DNA of 64,000 nucleotides from Phenylobacterium hankyongense (GCF_003254505.1 NZ_QFYP01000001.1:418001-482000); one strand, 5' to 3'. Shown: positions 1 to 11,671, counted from the first letter of the stretch. A program made the numbers and translations. The notes: generated by a model not told the origin, from the sequence alone.

Positions 1-1634
1 GTCGCGTCCGCCTCGACCAGCCCATCAACCTCTACCTGCCGGAAAAGGTGCAGGTGAAGGACCAGGGCTATGACCAGCCGGTGCGGGTCGTCAACCTGAT
101 GGACCATTCGGCGGGCTTCGAGGACCGCATCCTCGGCCAGCTGTTCGAGGACGACTTCGAACGGGTGCGCCCCCTCGACCTCTACCTGCGCCAGGAGCGG
201 CCGCGCCGCGTGCATGCGCCGGGCGCGGTCTCCAGCTATTCCAACTACGGCGCAGGGCTGGCCGGCGAGGCGGTCTCCTACACCTCCGGCAAGCCGTTCG
301 AGCGGCTGGTCGAGGACGAGATCTTCGTCCCCCTGGGCATGAACCACACCACCTTCCGCGAGCCGCGGCCGGCCAAGGCGGGCCTGCCCGCCCCGATGCC
401 CGCGGCGCTGGCCGCCGACGTGTCCGCGCCGCTCCACTGGACCCGGACCGGGTTCCAGCAGCGTTCGTACGAGTACATCGGCCAGATCGCACCGGCCGGC
501 GCGGCCTCCTCCACGGCCGGCGACATGGCCCGCTACATGATCACCCTGCTGAACGGCGGGCAGTTGAACGGCGTGACGGTCTTCGGGCCGCGCACGGCGG
601 AGGCCTTCCGCACCCCGCTCCGGCGGACGCCGGCCGGGATCAACGGCTGGGCGCACGGCTTCATGACCTTTGACGTGGCCGGCGGCTTCCGCGGCTACGG
701 GCACAGCGGCGCCACCATCGATTTCCATTCCAACATGGTGACGATCCCGCAGCTCAACCTCGGCGTCTTCATCGCCGCCAATTCGGAAACCGGCGAGGCC
801 CTGGTCGGCCGCTTCCCCGAGCGGCTGGTGCAGGAGTTCTACGCCGCGCCGCAGAGCTTCCCGCGCCCCGGCTCGCCCGAGCTCGCCGCCGACGGCCAGG
901 CGCTCACCGGCTATTTCCTGACCACCCGCCGCGCCTATTCCGGCCTCGAGGGCTTCATCACCTCGCTGATGGGCGGGACCGCGGTCTCGGTGACGCCGCA
1001 GGGCTGGCTGCTGACCGAAGGCCCGAGGAGCGGGGTGCGCACCTGGGCGCCGGAGGGCCCGGCCTCCGACCGGCGGTTCATCGCCGTCGACGGCGACCAG
1101 CGGATGGCCTTCACCCTGGGCGAGGGCCGCGCGCGCGGCTTCCTGCCCGCGTCCAACGTCGCGCTGATGGAGCGCGCCCCGGCGTGGCGCAAGCCCTCCA
1201 CCCTGGCGATCCTCGCCGCGCTCACCGCCGCCGCGGCCCTGGTCACCCTGGTCGGCGTGGCCCTGCGCAATCGGCGCGAGTTCCGCGAGAACGCCGTCCA
1301 GTCCCGCGCCGCCCTGCTGCAGAACATCCAGGCCGGCCTGTGGCTGGGCGCCCTGGCGCTGTTCGCCGTCTGGGCCTCGAAGTCCAGCGACCTGGCGCAG
1401 GTGATCTACGGCTGGCCCGGAGCGCTGCTGATCACCGCCTCGGCCTGCGCCCTGGTGGCGGCGGCGCTGACCATCGCCACCCTGGTGGCCCTGCCGGCGG
1501 TCTGGCGCGGCGGCCGGCGGGTCGACTCCTGGACCCACCTGCGCAAGGCCTTCTTCACCGTCACGGTGCTGATCTACGCCGGCTTCTCGGTGACGCTCGC
1601 CATGTGGGGCGCGCTGAGCCCCTGGAGCGGCTGA
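1..1634 (+). CDS. Serine hydrolase of the beta-lactamase (class C / PBP-like) family, C-terminal membrane domain, 5' end missing
   Basis: The open frame is already open at base 3, so the gene starts before the window and the SxxK nucleophile motif is not visible. The visible part begins with the family pattern LDQPINLYLP and PVRVVNLMDHSAGF (the 'LLTHTSG' region), has the YxN motif in SSYSNYG, and the third-box equivalent GHSG in RGYGHSGAT. After about residue 380 there are four predicted membrane segments with basic loops, so the catalytic domain is probably exported and anchored. The family includes beta-lactamases, esterases and D-aminopeptidases; the substrate cannot be told. It ends about 20 bases before the CtrA-type box of the fliF operon and is probably an unrelated transcription unit. 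Confidence 0.85.
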   Translation, partial: RVRLDQPINLYLPEKVQVKDQGYDQPVRVVNLMDHSAGFEDRILGQLFEDDFERVRPLDLYLRQERPRRVHAPGAVSSYSNYGAGLAGEAVSYTSGKPFERLVEDEIFVPLGMNHTTFREPRPAKAGLPAPMPAALAADVSAPLHWTRTGFQQRSYEYIGQIAPAGAASSTAGDMARYMITLLNGGQLNGVTVFGPRTAEAFRTPLRRTPAGINGWAHGFMTFDVAGGFRGYGHSGATIDFHSNMVTIPQLNLGVFIAANSETGEALVGRFPERLVQEFYAAPQSFPRPGSPELAADGQALTGYFLTTRRAYSGLEGFITSLMGGTAVSVTPQGWLLTEGPRSGVRTWAPEGPASDRRFIAVDGDQRMAFTLGEGRARGFLPASNVALMERAPAWRKPSTLAILAALTAAAALVTLVGVALRNRREFRENAVQSRAALLQNIQAGLWLGALALFAVWASKSSDLAQVIYGWPGALLITASACALVAAALTIATLVALPAVWRGGRRVDSWTHLRKAFFTVTVLIYAGFSVTLAMWGALSPWSG

Positions 1635-1656
1635 GCGGCCGCCCGGCCTGCAAGTC

Positions 1657-1700
1657 TTAAAGCCCCGTTTACCAACCACTGGGTAAATCCTGCCTAGCGG
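1657..1700 (+). promoter_or_regulatory. Probable CtrA-controlled promoter of the fliF operon
   Basis: TTAA at 1657-1660 and TTTACC at 1668-1673 are separated by seven bases, a one-mismatch fit to the CtrA consensus TTAA-N7-TTAA(C). It lies 80-95 bases before the fliF start. In Caulobacter the fliF operon is a class II flagellar operon activated by CtrA, with the box overlapping the -35 region. A weak -10-like stretch lies near 1689-1697. The box is seen; the regulation is inferred from the family. Confidence 0.6.
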
Positions 1701-1751
1701 CGGGGCGGACATGTCTTCTCCGACGCTACGCGTTTGGGGAAGGACGCCGGG

Positions 1752-3377
1752 TTGAACCAGTTCGTGGCTGCGCTTCAGAGGTTCGGGATCGGCCGTTTGG
1801 CCGCGATCCTCGGCATCGGCGCGGGCGTCGCCGCCGCCCTGGTCGCCATGACCATGAACCTCGGCCAGCCCAAGGCCCTGCTCTACGCCAACCTCGACCT
1901 GAAGGAAGCCGGGACCATCACCCAGGCGCTGGATCAGGCCAACGTCAAATACGAGGTGAAGGGCGACGGCTCGACCATCCTGGTGCCGCGCGACCAGGTC
2001 GCCTCCACCCGCCTGATGCTGTCGAGCAAGGGCCTGCCGACCGCAGGCTCCGTGGGCTACGAGATCTTCGACAACGCCAACACCCTTGGCCAGACCGACT
2101 TCATCCAGCAGCTGAACCGCCAGCGGGCGCTGGAAGGCGAGCTCGCCCGCACCATCCAGGGCCTGGACGGCGTCACCGGCGCGCGGGTCCACCTGGTGCT
2201 GCCCAAGCGCCAGCTGTTCGACGAGGAAGCCGCGGAGTCCTCCGCCTCGGTGAACATCAACGTCGGCGGCCGCGAGCCGGGCGCCGACCAGGTGCGCGCC
2301 ATCCAGAACCTGGTGGCGGGCGCGGTGCCCAACCTGAAGCCCGACCGCGTCACCGTCGTCGACCAGCACGCCAAGACCCTGTCCGGCGGCGAGACCGGCA
2401 TGGCCGCCGAGGCCGACAGCCGCAAGTCCGAGGTCGAGCAGCGCATCTCCAAGCAGGTGAAGAGCCTGGTGGAAGGCGTCGTCGGGGCCGGCAAGGCCCG
2501 CGTCAACGTCACCGCCGACCTGGAGCTCGCCCGGGTCACCGTGCAGCAGGAGACCTTCGATCCCGACGGCCAGGTGGTCCGCTCCGAGATGACCACCGAC
2601 GAGAACTCCAAGCAGAACGAGCCGGACGCCTCCGGCCAGGCGTCGGTGGCCGCCAACATCCCCGGCAGCGCGGGCGCGGGCGCCGGCGCCAATTCCTCGG
2701 CCAGCGGCCACCAGGAATCGACCACCAACTACGAGATCTCCAAGACCACCCGCACTGAGGTGCAGGAGCCCGGCCAGGTGAAGCGGCTGTCGGTGGCCGT
2801 CGCCGTCGACGGGGTCAGCGTGCTCGGCAAGGACGGCAAGCCCGGCCCCTACACGCCGCGCAACGCCCAGGAGATGCAGCGCATCGAGGACCTGGTGCGC
2901 ACCGCCGTCGGCTACAATCAGCAGCGCGGCGACCAGGTCACCGTGGTCAACGTCCGCTTCCCGACCGTCAACGATCCGGACGGGGTGACCGCCGCCAGCC
3001 CGCTGATGGGCTTCGACAAGAACGACATCATGCGCGCCGCCGAACTGGGCGTGCTGGCCGTCGTCGCCATCCTGATGATGCTGTTCATCGTCCGGCCGCT
3101 GCTCAAGGGCGCGGCGGGCGGCGGCGGCACGCCCATGCTGCCCAGCGTCGCGCGCGTCGCCACCTCCGCCGACGGCCAGCAGATGCAGCTGGGGGCAGAC
3201 CCCGGCGGCCAGCTCGCCCTGCCCGGCCCAATCGGCGAGCTGGACCACAAGATCGACATCGCTCGCATCGAAGGCCAGGTGAAGGCCTCGTCGGTGAAGC
3301 GGGTCTCGGAATTCGTCGAGAACCACCCGGAGGAGTCCGTCTCCATCCTCCGCAGCTGGCTGCATGAGACGACATGA
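1752..3377 (+). CDS. fliF: Flagellar MS-ring protein FliF
   Basis: FliF forms the MS ring in the inner membrane, the base on which rotor and export gate assemble. The 541-residue product has an N-terminal membrane segment (about residues 16-36), the ring-building domains beginning [11 protein letters not shown], a Gly/Ala/Ser-rich linker around residues 295-325, a second membrane segment near 428-450, and a C-terminal tail for FliG binding. I prefer the TTG at 1752 because GGGGAAGG sits about 8 bases upstream; an in-frame TTG at 1734 is the alternative. No in-frame ATG precedes the conserved region. It overlaps fliG by four bases (ATGA), indicating translational coupling. First gene of fliF-fliG-flbE-fliN-flbD, the Caulobacter order. 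Confidence 0.96.
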   Translation: MNQFVAALQRFGIGRLAAILGIGAGVAAALVAMTMNLGQPKALLYANLDLKEAGTITQALDQANVKYEVKGDGSTILVPRDQVASTRLMLSSKGLPTAGSVGYEIFDNANTLGQTDFIQQLNRQRALEGELARTIQGLDGVTGARVHLVLPKRQLFDEEAAESSASVNINVGGREPGADQVRAIQNLVAGAVPNLKPDRVTVVDQHAKTLSGGETGMAAEADSRKSEVEQRISKQVKSLVEGVVGAGKARVNVTADLELARVTVQQETFDPDGQVVRSEMTTDENSKQNEPDASGQASVAANIPGSAGAGAGANSSASGHQESTTNYEISKTTRTEVQEPGQVKRLSVAVAVDGVSVLGKDGKPGPYTPRNAQEMQRIEDLVRTAVGYNQQRGDQVTVVNVRFPTVNDPDGVTAASPLMGFDKNDIMRAAELGVLAVVAILMMLFIVRPLLKGAAGGGGTPMLPSVARVATSADGQQMQLGADPGGQLALPGPIGELDHKIDIARIEGQVKASSVKRVSEFVENHPEESVSILRSWLHETT

Positions 3378-4408
3378 ACGCCCGCGTCCCCAAGAAACCG
3401 GGCATCGCCGACGCCTCCCGTCTGAGCGGGCCGGAGAAGGCCGCCATCGTGCTGCTCGCGCTCGGCGAGGATCATGCCGATGTCTGGAAGCAGCTCGACG
3501 AAGATGAGGTCAAGGAGGTCTCCCAGGCCATGGCTGGCCTCGGCACCGTGACCGCCGGGGTCGTCGAGGACCTGCTGGTGGAGTTCGTCTCCGGCATGTC
3601 CGGCTCGGGGGCCATCATGGGCTCGTTCGAGCAGACCCAGCGCCTGCTGGCCTCGATCATGCCGGTCGACAAGGTCGACGCCCTTATGGAGGAGATCCGC
3701 GGTCCGGCGGGCCGCACCATGTGGGACAAGCTCGGCAACGTGAACGAGGCCGTGCTCGCCAACTACCTGAAGAACGAATACCCGCAGACCGTCGCGGTGG
3801 TGCTGTCGAAGATCAAGTCGGAGCACGCCGCGCGCGTGCTCGCCGCCCTGCCCGAGGACTTCGCGCTGGAATGCGTCACCCGCATGCTGCGCATGGAGCC
3901 GGTGCAGCGCGAGATCCTCGACAAGATCGAGCAGACCCTGCGCACCGAGTTCATGTCCAACCTGGCGCGCACCTCCAAGCGCGACAGCCACGAGATGATG
4001 GCGGACATCTTCAACGCCTTCGACCGCCAGACCGAGGCCCGCTTCATCACCGCGCTCGAGGAGCGCAACCGCGAGGCCGCCGAGCGGATCCGCGCCCTGA
4101 TGTTCGTGTTCGAGGACCTCTCCAAGCTGGATCCGGGCGGCGTCCAGACCCTGCTGCGGGCGGTCGACAAGGACTCGCTGGGCCTGGCGCTGAAGGGCGC
4201 CTCGGACGCCCTGCGCGAGATGTTCTTCTCCAACATGAGCGAGCGCGCCGCCAAGATCATGCGCGAGGACATGGAGACCATGGGTCCGGTCCGCCTGCGC
4301 GACGTCGACCAGGCGCAGATGGCCATGGTGCAGGTCGCCAAGGACCTGGCCGCCAAGGGCGAGATCATGCTGGCCGGGGCCGGCGGCGACGACGAGCTCG
4401 TCTACTGA
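3374..4408 (+). CDS. fliG: Flagellar motor switch protein FliG
   Basis: FliG is the rotor protein that links the MS ring to the switch complex and interacts with the stator to produce torque. The 344-residue protein is full length. The middle domain carries [11 protein letters not shown] (equivalent of the EHPQ motif, about residue 133) and the C-terminal torque domain carries the charged helix [21 protein letters not shown] (about residues 285-305). It starts inside the fliF stop codon and its stop (TGA, 4406-4408) shares a base with the flbE ATG at 4408, so fliF, fliG and flbE are likely translated in a coupled way. Confidence 0.97.
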   Translation: MNARVPKKPGIADASRLSGPEKAAIVLLALGEDHADVWKQLDEDEVKEVSQAMAGLGTVTAGVVEDLLVEFVSGMSGSGAIMGSFEQTQRLLASIMPVDKVDALMEEIRGPAGRTMWDKLGNVNEAVLANYLKNEYPQTVAVVLSKIKSEHAARVLAALPEDFALECVTRMLRMEPVQREILDKIEQTLRTEFMSNLARTSKRDSHEMMADIFNAFDRQTEARFITALEERNREAAERIRALMFVFEDLSKLDPGGVQTLLRAVDKDSLGLALKGASDALREMFFSNMSERAAKIMREDMETMGPVRLRDVDQAQMAMVQVAKDLAAKGEIMLAGAGGDDELVY

Positions 4409-5058
4409 TGAGCGATCCCGTGCACCAGAGGTTCGCCTTCGACACCGAGTTCGACGCCGGCGGCGGCGTCGCATTCCAGGCGCCGCGCCCCAAGCGCAGC
4501 TTCACGCCCGAAGAGGTCGAGGTCATCCGCGACACCGCCCGCAACGAGGGCGAACGCGCGGGCCTGGCCAGCGTCGCCGCCCAGCAGGCCCGCGCCCTGG
4601 CGGAGATCGCCGCGGCCTGCAGCGAGGCCCTGCCCCGCCTGGCCGGCGTCGCCCACGACCATCGCACCGGCTCCGCGGCCCTGGCGCTGGCCTGTGGGCG
4701 CGCCATCGCCGACGCGGCGCTGGACCGCTTCCCCGAGGCGCCGATCCAGGCCGCCATCGAGGCGCTCGCCCGCGAGATCGAGTCCGCGCCCCGGCTGGTG
4801 GTCGCCACCGCGCCGGAACTCGCCGAACGGCTGCAGGGCGTGCTCGACGAGACCGCCGCCCGGGTCGGCTTTCCCGGCGCCATCCAGGTCCGCCCGGACG
4901 TCGGCGTCGGCCCCAACGCCTTCACCCTCGACTTCGGCGACGGCTCCGCGGCGTTCGATCCCGGCGCGGCGGCCCAGCGCGTGGCCGAGGCCCTTGGCGC
5001 GGCGCTCGCCGCCGAGGGCCTGCACGCCGAACCCCTCATTCCCGGCAGCGAGAGCTGA
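4408..5058 (+). CDS. flbE: FliH-type flagellar export regulator FlbE
   Basis: The 216-residue product occupies the place of flbE between fliG and fliN in Caulobacter. FliH/FlbE proteins bind the export ATPase FliI and hold it at the C-ring. The sequence shows a Pro-rich N-terminus, a charged helical stretch beginning [21 protein letters not shown], and a C-terminal FliH-like alpha/beta region with [14 protein letters not shown]. Overall similarity to enterobacterial FliH is low, as is usual for the family, so the call rests on position plus this pattern. The start is fixed by the TGATG overlap with fliG. Confidence 0.88.
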   Translation: MSDPVHQRFAFDTEFDAGGGVAFQAPRPKRSFTPEEVEVIRDTARNEGERAGLASVAAQQARALAEIAAACSEALPRLAGVAHDHRTGSAALALACGRAIADAALDRFPEAPIQAAIEALAREIESAPRLVVATAPELAERLQGVLDETAARVGFPGAIQVRPDVGVGPNAFTLDFGDGSAAFDPGAAAQRVAEALGAALAAEGLHAEPLIPGSES

Positions 5059-5075
5059 GCTCGAAAGCGGAACCC

Positions 5076-5411
5076 ATGTCCGAGAACGATATGCAACTCG
5101 ACGAATTCGCCGCCGGCGAAGGGGCGCTCGCCGAGACCTCGATGGACGAGGCCAAGACCGCCACCGACCTGGCGCCGGTCTTCGACGTCCCGGTCAACAT
5201 CTCAGCCGTGCTCGGCCGCGCCAACCTCTCGGTGGCGCAGCTGCTGCAGCTGGCCCAGGGCAGCGTCCTGGAGCTCGACCGCAAGGTCGGCGAGGCGATC
5301 GACATCTACGTGAACAACCGCCTGGTGGCCCGCGGCGAGGTCGTCATCGTCGACGACCGGCTGGGCGTGACCATGACGGAAATCATCAAGGACGGCGACG
5401 CGCAGGTCTGA
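5076..5411 (+). CDS. fliN: Flagellar motor switch protein FliN
   Basis: FliN is a C-ring component that forms the bottom of the switch and docks the FliH/FliI export complex. The 111-residue protein has an acidic, variable N-terminus and a C-terminal SpoA domain (about residues 35-108) with typical segments VPVNISAVLGRANLSVAQLLQL, VGEAIDIYVNNRLVARGEVV and LGVTMTEII. It lies 17 bases after flbE, with AAGCGGAA before the ATG, within the fliF operon. Confidence 0.96.
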   Translation: MSENDMQLDEFAAGEGALAETSMDEAKTATDLAPVFDVPVNISAVLGRANLSVAQLLQLAQGSVLELDRKVGEAIDIYVNNRLVARGEVVIVDDRLGVTMTEIIKDGDAQV

Positions 5412-5443
5412 TCGGACCGGCGCTGAGGTGAAGGAGACGAACT

Positions 5444-6811
<1,368 letters not shown>

Positions 6812-6815
6812 CCTG

Positions 6816-8909
6816 ATGGCCGACACCAGCTTCTCCGCCTTCGCCGCCCAGCGGCCCACGCCCCGCGAGATCTGGGGCTGGGTGGCGCGTGGGGAAGTGG
6901 CCCTGGCGCTGGGCGTCGTCGGCATCGTCGTCCTGCTGATCCTGCCGGTCCCGGCCTTCCTGCTGGACCTGTTCCTGGCGCTGTCGATCACCAGCGCGGT
7001 GCTGATCCTGATGACCGCGCTGCTGATCAAGCGGCCGCTGGAGTTCACCGCCTTCCCGACCGTGCTGCTGGTGGCGACGCTGTTCCGGCTGGGGCTGAAC
7101 ATCGCCTCCACGCGCCTGATCCTCGGCCACGGGCACGAGGGCGTGCACGGCGCGGGCCACATCATCGAGGCCTTCGGCAAGCTGATGATGGGCGGCAGCT
7201 TCGTCATCGGCGTGATCGTCTTCGCCATCCTGGTGGTGGTGAACTTCACGGTCATCACCAAGGGCTCCGGCCGGATCGCCGAAGTGGCCGCCCGCTTCAC
7301 CCTGGACTCCATGCCGGGCAAGCAGATGGCCATCGACGCCGACCTCTCGGCCGGCCTGATCGACGAGACCGAGGCCAAGAAGCGCCGCAAGGAGCTGGAG
7401 CAGGAATCCACCTTCTTCGGGGCCATGGACGGCGCCTCGAAGTTCGTCCGCGGCGACGCCGTCGCCGGCCTGATCATCGTCGCCATCAACGTGATCGGCG
7501 GCATCCTGATCGGGGTGATCCAGCACAAGATCCCCATCGGCCAGGCCTTCGCGACCTACACCATCATGACCATCGGCGACGGCCTGGTCAGCCAGATCCC
7601 CGCCCTGGTGATCTCGCTCGCCGCCGGCTTCCTGGTCTCCAAGTCCGGGGTCGAGGGCTCCGCCGACAAGGCCCTGGTCACCCAGCTGGCCATGAACCCG
7701 ATCAGCCTCGGCATGGTCTCGGCCTGCGCCGGCGTGATCGGCTTCGTGCCCGGCATGCCGATGATCCCGTTCGCGGCCATCTCCGTGGCCTCCGGCGTGC
7801 TCGCCTGGCGCCGCTCGCAGAAGGTCCCCGAGGCGCCGAACGTCGAGATCCTGCCGAACTCGGCCGAGGACCAGGAAGAGCCGATCTCCCAGACCCTGGC
7901 CATCGACGAGATCAAGATCGAGCTGGGCTATGGCCTGCTGGGCCTGATCAACGACCTGGAGGGCCGCCGGCTCACCGACCAGATCAAGGCGCTGCGCCGC
8001 ACGCTGGCGGCCGACTTCGGCTTCATCATGCCGTCGGTGCGGATCCTCGACAACATGCGCCTGGCCAGCCAGGGCTACTGCATCCGCATCAAGGAGATGG
8101 AGGCCGGGACCGGCGAGGTGCGCCTGGGCCACCTGATGGCCATGGACCCGCGCGGCGGCCAGGTGGAGCTGCCCGGCGAGCACGTCCGCGAGCCGGCCTT
8201 CGGCCTGCCGGCCACCTGGGTCGACGAGTCCCTGCGCGAGGAGGCCACCTTCCGCGGCTACACCATCGTCGATCCGGCCACGGTGCTGACCACGCACCTG
8301 ACCGAGATCCTCAAGGAGAACATGCCGGACCTGCTCTCCTACGCCGAGGTGCAGAAGCTGCTGAAGGAGCTGCCGCCGGAGCAGAAGAAGCTGGCCGACG
8401 AGCTGATCCCCAGCGCCGTCACCATGACCACGGTGCAGCGTGTGCTGCAGGCGCTGCTGCGCGAGCGGGTCTCGGTCCGCGACCTGCCGGCGATCCTCGA
8501 AGGCGTCGGCGAGGCCGCGCCGCACACCCATTCGGTGACCAACCTGGTGGAGCAGGTGCGCACCCGCCTGGCCCGCCAGCTCTGCTTCGCCTACCGCGGC
8601 GACGACGGCGCCCTGCCGATCATCACCCTGACGCCGGAATGGGAGATGGCCTTCTCCGAGGCGCTGGTCGGGGCCGGCGAGGAAAAGCAGCTGGCGCTGG
8701 CCCCGTCGCGCCTGCAGGACTTCATCCGCGGCGTGCGCGACAGCTTCGAGCGCGCGGCGCTGAGCGGCGAGAGCCCGGTGCTGCTGACCAGCCCCGCCAT
8801 CCGCCCCTACGTGCGCTCGATCATCGAGCGCTTCCGCGGCCAGACCCCGGTGATGAGCCAGAACGAGATCCATCCGCGGGCGCGTCTGAAGACCGTCGGC
8901 ACCATCTAG
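6816..8909 (+). CDS. flhA: Flagellar type III export gate protein FlhA
   Basis: FlhA is the large membrane subunit of the flagellar type III export gate. The 697-residue product has the family length, an N-terminal half with about eight membrane segments (first near residue 27), the conserved cytoplasmic loop FTVITKGSGRIAEVAARFTLDSMPGKQMAIDADLSAG in two parts, and a cytoplasmic C-terminal domain after about residue 340 that docks export chaperone complexes. It begins four bases after the flbD stop. A GC-rich 7-bp hairpin at 8927-8946 follows the stop but has no T-run, so termination there is uncertain. Confidence 0.97.
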   Translation: MADTSFSAFAAQRPTPREIWGWVARGEVALALGVVGIVVLLILPVPAFLLDLFLALSITSAVLILMTALLIKRPLEFTAFPTVLLVATLFRLGLNIASTRLILGHGHEGVHGAGHIIEAFGKLMMGGSFVIGVIVFAILVVVNFTVITKGSGRIAEVAARFTLDSMPGKQMAIDADLSAGLIDETEAKKRRKELEQESTFFGAMDGASKFVRGDAVAGLIIVAINVIGGILIGVIQHKIPIGQAFATYTIMTIGDGLVSQIPALVISLAAGFLVSKSGVEGSADKALVTQLAMNPISLGMVSACAGVIGFVPGMPMIPFAAISVASGVLAWRRSQKVPEAPNVEILPNSAEDQEEPISQTLAIDEIKIELGYGLLGLINDLEGRRLTDQIKALRRTLAADFGFIMPSVRILDNMRLASQGYCIRIKEMEAGTGEVRLGHLMAMDPRGGQVELPGEHVREPAFGLPATWVDESLREEATFRGYTIVDPATVLTTHLTEILKENMPDLLSYAEVQKLLKELPPEQKKLADELIPSAVTMTTVQRVLQALLRERVSVRDLPAILEGVGEAAPHTHSVTNLVEQVRTRLARQLCFAYRGDDGALPIITLTPEWEMAFSEALVGAGEEKQLALAPSRLQDFIRGVRDSFERAALSGESPVLLTSPAIRPYVRSIIERFRGQTPVMSQNEIHPRARLKTVGTI

Positions 8910-9031
8910 TCCTGCGACAGGTCAGGGCGCCCCCGGCCCGGGGCGCGACGTCTGCGTCGTTGCAGGCGGGCGGCGCGGCTGGTAGCGGTTCCTCGAAGGG
9001 GCGAGACAGCTCCGTGAGTCTTGGGAATCGG

Positions 9032-9400
9032 ATGCGGCGACCTCTCAACAGACCTCAGGGCACGGGCGCGGCGATCCTCTGGGATCTGCTCACCTTCGAG
9101 CGCCTGATGACCAACTCGGTCATCCACCTGATCTACTGGGCCGGCCTGGGCATCATCGTGCTCGGCGCGTTCGGCACGATCGGCGCCGCGGTCGGCGTGG
9201 CGATCCGCGACCCGTTCCCGTTCGGCCTCCTGATGGCCATCCCGGTGGTGGTCGGCGGCCTGCTGGTGATGGCCGCCCTGGTGCTGCTGTGGCGCTCGTT
9301 CTGCGAGTTCTACGTGGCGATCTTCCGGATCAGCGACGACCTCAGCGCGCTTCGCCAGGACGTCGAAGCCGAACGCGCGCGGCTGAAGACCAAGGGCTGA
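9032..9400 (+). CDS. DUF4282-like small membrane protein
   Basis: The 122-residue product has two hydrophobic segments (about residues 30-55 and 65-95) followed by WRSFCEFYVAIFRISDDL, the end pattern typical of DUF4282 proteins, and a charged helical C-terminus. The role of the family is unknown. ATG 9032 is the first methionine that leaves a normal N-terminus; an in-frame GTG at 9014 is possible and neither has a strong ribosome site. The 122 bases after flhA separate it from the flagellar operon, so it is probably not a flagellar gene. Confidence 0.7.
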   Translation: MRRPLNRPQGTGAAILWDLLTFERLMTNSVIHLIYWAGLGIIVLGAFGTIGAAVGVAIRDPFPFGLLMAIPVVVGGLLVMAALVLLWRSFCEFYVAIFRISDDLSALRQDVEAERARLKTKG

Positions 9401-9416
9401 GCGTCCTCGGCCGACG

Positions 9417-9770
9417 CTAGAGCTCCAGCAGCGTCTCGAACCCGCCATAGATCAGGCGCTTGCCGTCGAACGGCATGGCCGCCGGATCCTGCTTCAGCCG
9501 CGGGTCCGCCATCACCTTGGCGTTGATGGCGTCACGCTGCGCGCGGGACTCGTAGACGATCCACGAGAAGATCACCGTCTCGTCGTCCTTGGCCTGCACG
9601 GCGCGGGGGAAGGAGGTGAGTTCGCCCTGGGGCACGTCGTCGCCCACGCATTCCACGTAGGCGAGCGCCCCGTGTTCCTTCCAGACCTCGCCGGCGGTCC
9701 GCGCGACGGCCTTGTAGGCCTCCAGGTTCTGCTTCGGGACCGCCAGAACGAAACCGTCGACATAGGGCAT
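9417..9770 (-). CDS. DUF1428 family protein (dimeric alpha-beta barrel fold)
   Basis: The 117-residue product starts MPYVDGFVLAVP and continues KQNLEAYKAVARTAGEVWKEHGAL, the signature of DUF1428 (YciI/EthD-like ferredoxin fold proteins of unknown reaction). The start at 9770 is fixed by GGAGG eight bases upstream; a longer frame back to 9797 lacks the conserved sequence. It reads on the same strand as, and 66 bases after, fliJ, but nothing suggests a flagellar role. Confidence 0.85.
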   Translation of the reverse strand: MPYVDGFVLAVPKQNLEAYKAVARTAGEVWKEHGALAYVECVGDDVPQGELTSFPRAVQAKDDETVIFSWIVYESRAQRDAINAKVMADPRLKQDPAAMPFDGKRLIYGGFETLLEL

Positions 9771-9836
9771 GGGAGCCTCCTTTGCGTGCGCTCGCACTAA
9801 GGACGCCCAGCCGGGCCGCGATCCGACAAAGGTGCG

Positions 9837-10250
9837 TTACCGGCCGCCGGACGCCTTGCGCAGGCCCAGCTCGTCGAGGGCCGCGGTTTCCCGCCGGCCG
9901 GCTTCCTTGATCTCCAGCAGGCGGGCCTGTTCGGCGATCTGCTCGTACTTCTTCTGCTCCTCGAAGGCCTGGGCCAGCGCGTCGCGCGCCCCCTGCTCCT
10001 CGAGCGCGATGGCCTCGATGTCGGCCTGCACCAGCGCCTTGCGCGCCCTGAGCGCGTCGAGATAGCCGATCAGCCGCCAGCCGTTCTCCGGATCGTTCTG
10101 CGCGGCCTGGGTCTCGGCCTCGCCCTCGGCGGTCAGCATCGCCAGCCGCATCTGCGCGTGCATCCGCCGGTCGGCGATCTCCGCCAGCCGCTTCTGCAGG
10201 GTCTCCACCTCGTAGGTGGAGAGCTTGATCAAGGATTTCGCCCAGCTCAT
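9837..10250 (-). CDS. fliJ: Flagellar export chaperone FliJ
   Basis: The 137-residue product is almost entirely helical with heptad-like charged and leucine positions, as expected for the FliJ coiled coil that inserts into the FliI hexamer and links it to FlhA. It directly follows fliI with a four-base ATGA overlap (10247-10250), matching the Caulobacter fliI-fliJ pair. Sequence conservation of FliJ is low, so position is the strongest argument. Confidence 0.9.
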   Translation of the reverse strand: MSWAKSLIKLSTYEVETLQKRLAEIADRRMHAQMRLAMLTAEGEAETQAAQNDPENGWRLIGYLDALRARKALVQADIEAIALEEQGARDALAQAFEEQKKYEQIAEQARLLEIKEAGRRETAALDELGLRKASGGR

Positions 10251-11581
10251 GCGGCCTCATTCAGGATCTGGCTGAGGGCCGCGAACGAGCTCTCCAGGCC
10301 GGTGGACTCGTCCTTGTCCTGGGTCAGGAAGGCTTCGAGGGCGGGGTTGAGCTGGATCGCGCGGTCGACCTGCGGGTCGGCGCCGGCGCGGTAGGCCCCG
10401 ATGCGGATCAGCTCTTCCATGTTGGAGTAGGCGGACAGCGACCGGCGCGCGGCGGTGACGATCTCCCGCTCGTGCGGGTGGTGGCAGCCGGGCATGGTCC
10501 GGCTGATGGACTTCAGCACGTTGATCGCCGGAAAGCGCCCGCGCTCGGCGATCGAACGCTCCATGACGATGTGGCCGTCGAGGATGCCGCGCACGGCGTC
10601 GGCGATCGGTTCGTTGTGGTCGTCGCCGTCCACCAGCACGGTGAAGATGCCGGTGATCGGCCCGGCCCGGGTGCCGTCCGGCCGGATCGGTCCGGGGCCC
10701 GCCCGCTCCAGCAGCTTCGGCAGCTCGGTGAAGACGGTTGGCGTATAGCCCTTGGTGGTCGGCGGCTCGCCGGCCGCGAGGCCGATCTCCCGCTGGGCCA
10801 TGGCGAAGCGGGTGACCGAGTCCATCATGCACAGCACCTCGAGGTCCTGGTCGCGCAGGAACTCGGCGATGGCCAGCGTCATGTAGGCCGCCTGGCGCCG
10901 CTTCAGCGCCGGCTCGTCGGAGGTGGCCACCACCACCACGGCCCGCTTCAGCCCCTCCTCGCCCAGGGTCTCCTCGATGAACTCGCGCACCTCGCGGCCC
11001 CGCTCGCCGATCAGGCCGACCACCACCGCGTCGCACTCGGCGTTCTTGGCCAGCATCGACAGCAGCACCGACTTGCCGACGCCGGAGCCGGCGAACACGC
11101 CCAGCCGCTGGCCGCGGCAGCAGGTGGTGAAGACGTTCATGGCGCGCACGCCCACGTCCATCCGCTCGCCCACCCGGTCGCGGGCGTGGGCGGCCGGCGG
11201 GGCGGCGCGCATCGGATAGCCGACCTGGCCCTGCGGCAGAGGGCCCTTGCCGTCGATCGGCTCGCCGAAGGAATCGATGATCCGGCCCAGCCACGCCTTG
11301 GTCGGCCGCACCGCCGAGCCACGGGGCTCGATGCGGATCTGCGCGCCGGGGGCGACGCCCTCCACCGGGCCGAACGGCATCAGCAGGGCGCGGGTCTCGC
11401 GAAAGCCCACCACTTCGGCGGCCACCGGCGCATCGCCCAACCGGTCGATCTCGGCGCGCGCGCCCACCGCCAGCCGCGAGAGCCCGCCGCGGGCCTCGAT
11501 CAGCAGGCCGTTCACCGCGGCGACGCGGCCCGAGACGGTCAGGGGGTCGAGCCGCTCGATGGCGGCCACGAGATTCTGCAC
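10247..11581 (-). CDS. fliI: Flagellum-specific type III export ATPase FliI
   Basis: FliI is the F1-beta-like ATPase that energises substrate unloading at the flagellar export gate. The 444-residue product has an N-terminal beta-barrel, the type III ATPase signature around [16 protein letters not shown] (P-loop, about residue 165), Walker [24 protein letters not shown], and the C-terminal region [17 protein letters not shown]. It starts at a GTG (11579-11581). It lies upstream of and overlaps fliJ. The two genes face away from the fliF operon but serve the same apparatus, and FlbE/FliH is their expected partner. Confidence 0.97.
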   Translation of the reverse strand: MQNLVAAIERLDPLTVSGRVAAVNGLLIEARGGLSRLAVGARAEIDRLGDAPVAAEVVGFRETRALLMPFGPVEGVAPGAQIRIEPRGSAVRPTKAWLGRIIDSFGEPIDGKGPLPQGQVGYPMRAAPPAAHARDRVGERMDVGVRAMNVFTTCCRGQRLGVFAGSGVGKSVLLSMLAKNAECDAVVVGLIGERGREVREFIEETLGEEGLKRAVVVVATSDEPALKRRQAAYMTLAIAEFLRDQDLEVLCMMDSVTRFAMAQREIGLAAGEPPTTKGYTPTVFTELPKLLERAGPGPIRPDGTRAGPITGIFTVLVDGDDHNEPIADAVRGILDGHIVMERSIAERGRFPAINVLKSISRTMPGCHHPHEREIVTAARRSLSAYSNMEELIRIGAYRAGADPQVDRAIQLNPALEAFLTQDKDESTGLESSFAALSQILNEAA

Positions 11582-11654
11582 GAAATACGCCCTCGGACTT
11601 GGGCCGGCAGAATCCCTCGCGCCGCCTTAAGAGGGTGTGAAGACGCGGGCCGCC

Positions 11655-11671
11655 CTCCCCCTTCGGGGGAG
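11655..11671. repeat. Short GC-rich hairpin between SDR-like gene and fliI
   Basis: CTCCCCC-TTC-GGGGGAG is a perfect 7-bp stem three bases beyond the 3' end of the SDR-like gene. It looks like a fragment of the dispersed CTCCCCC...GGGGGAG repeat family seen at 17914, 37066 and 44457. It has no T-run and may or may not stop transcription. Confidence 0.4.
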
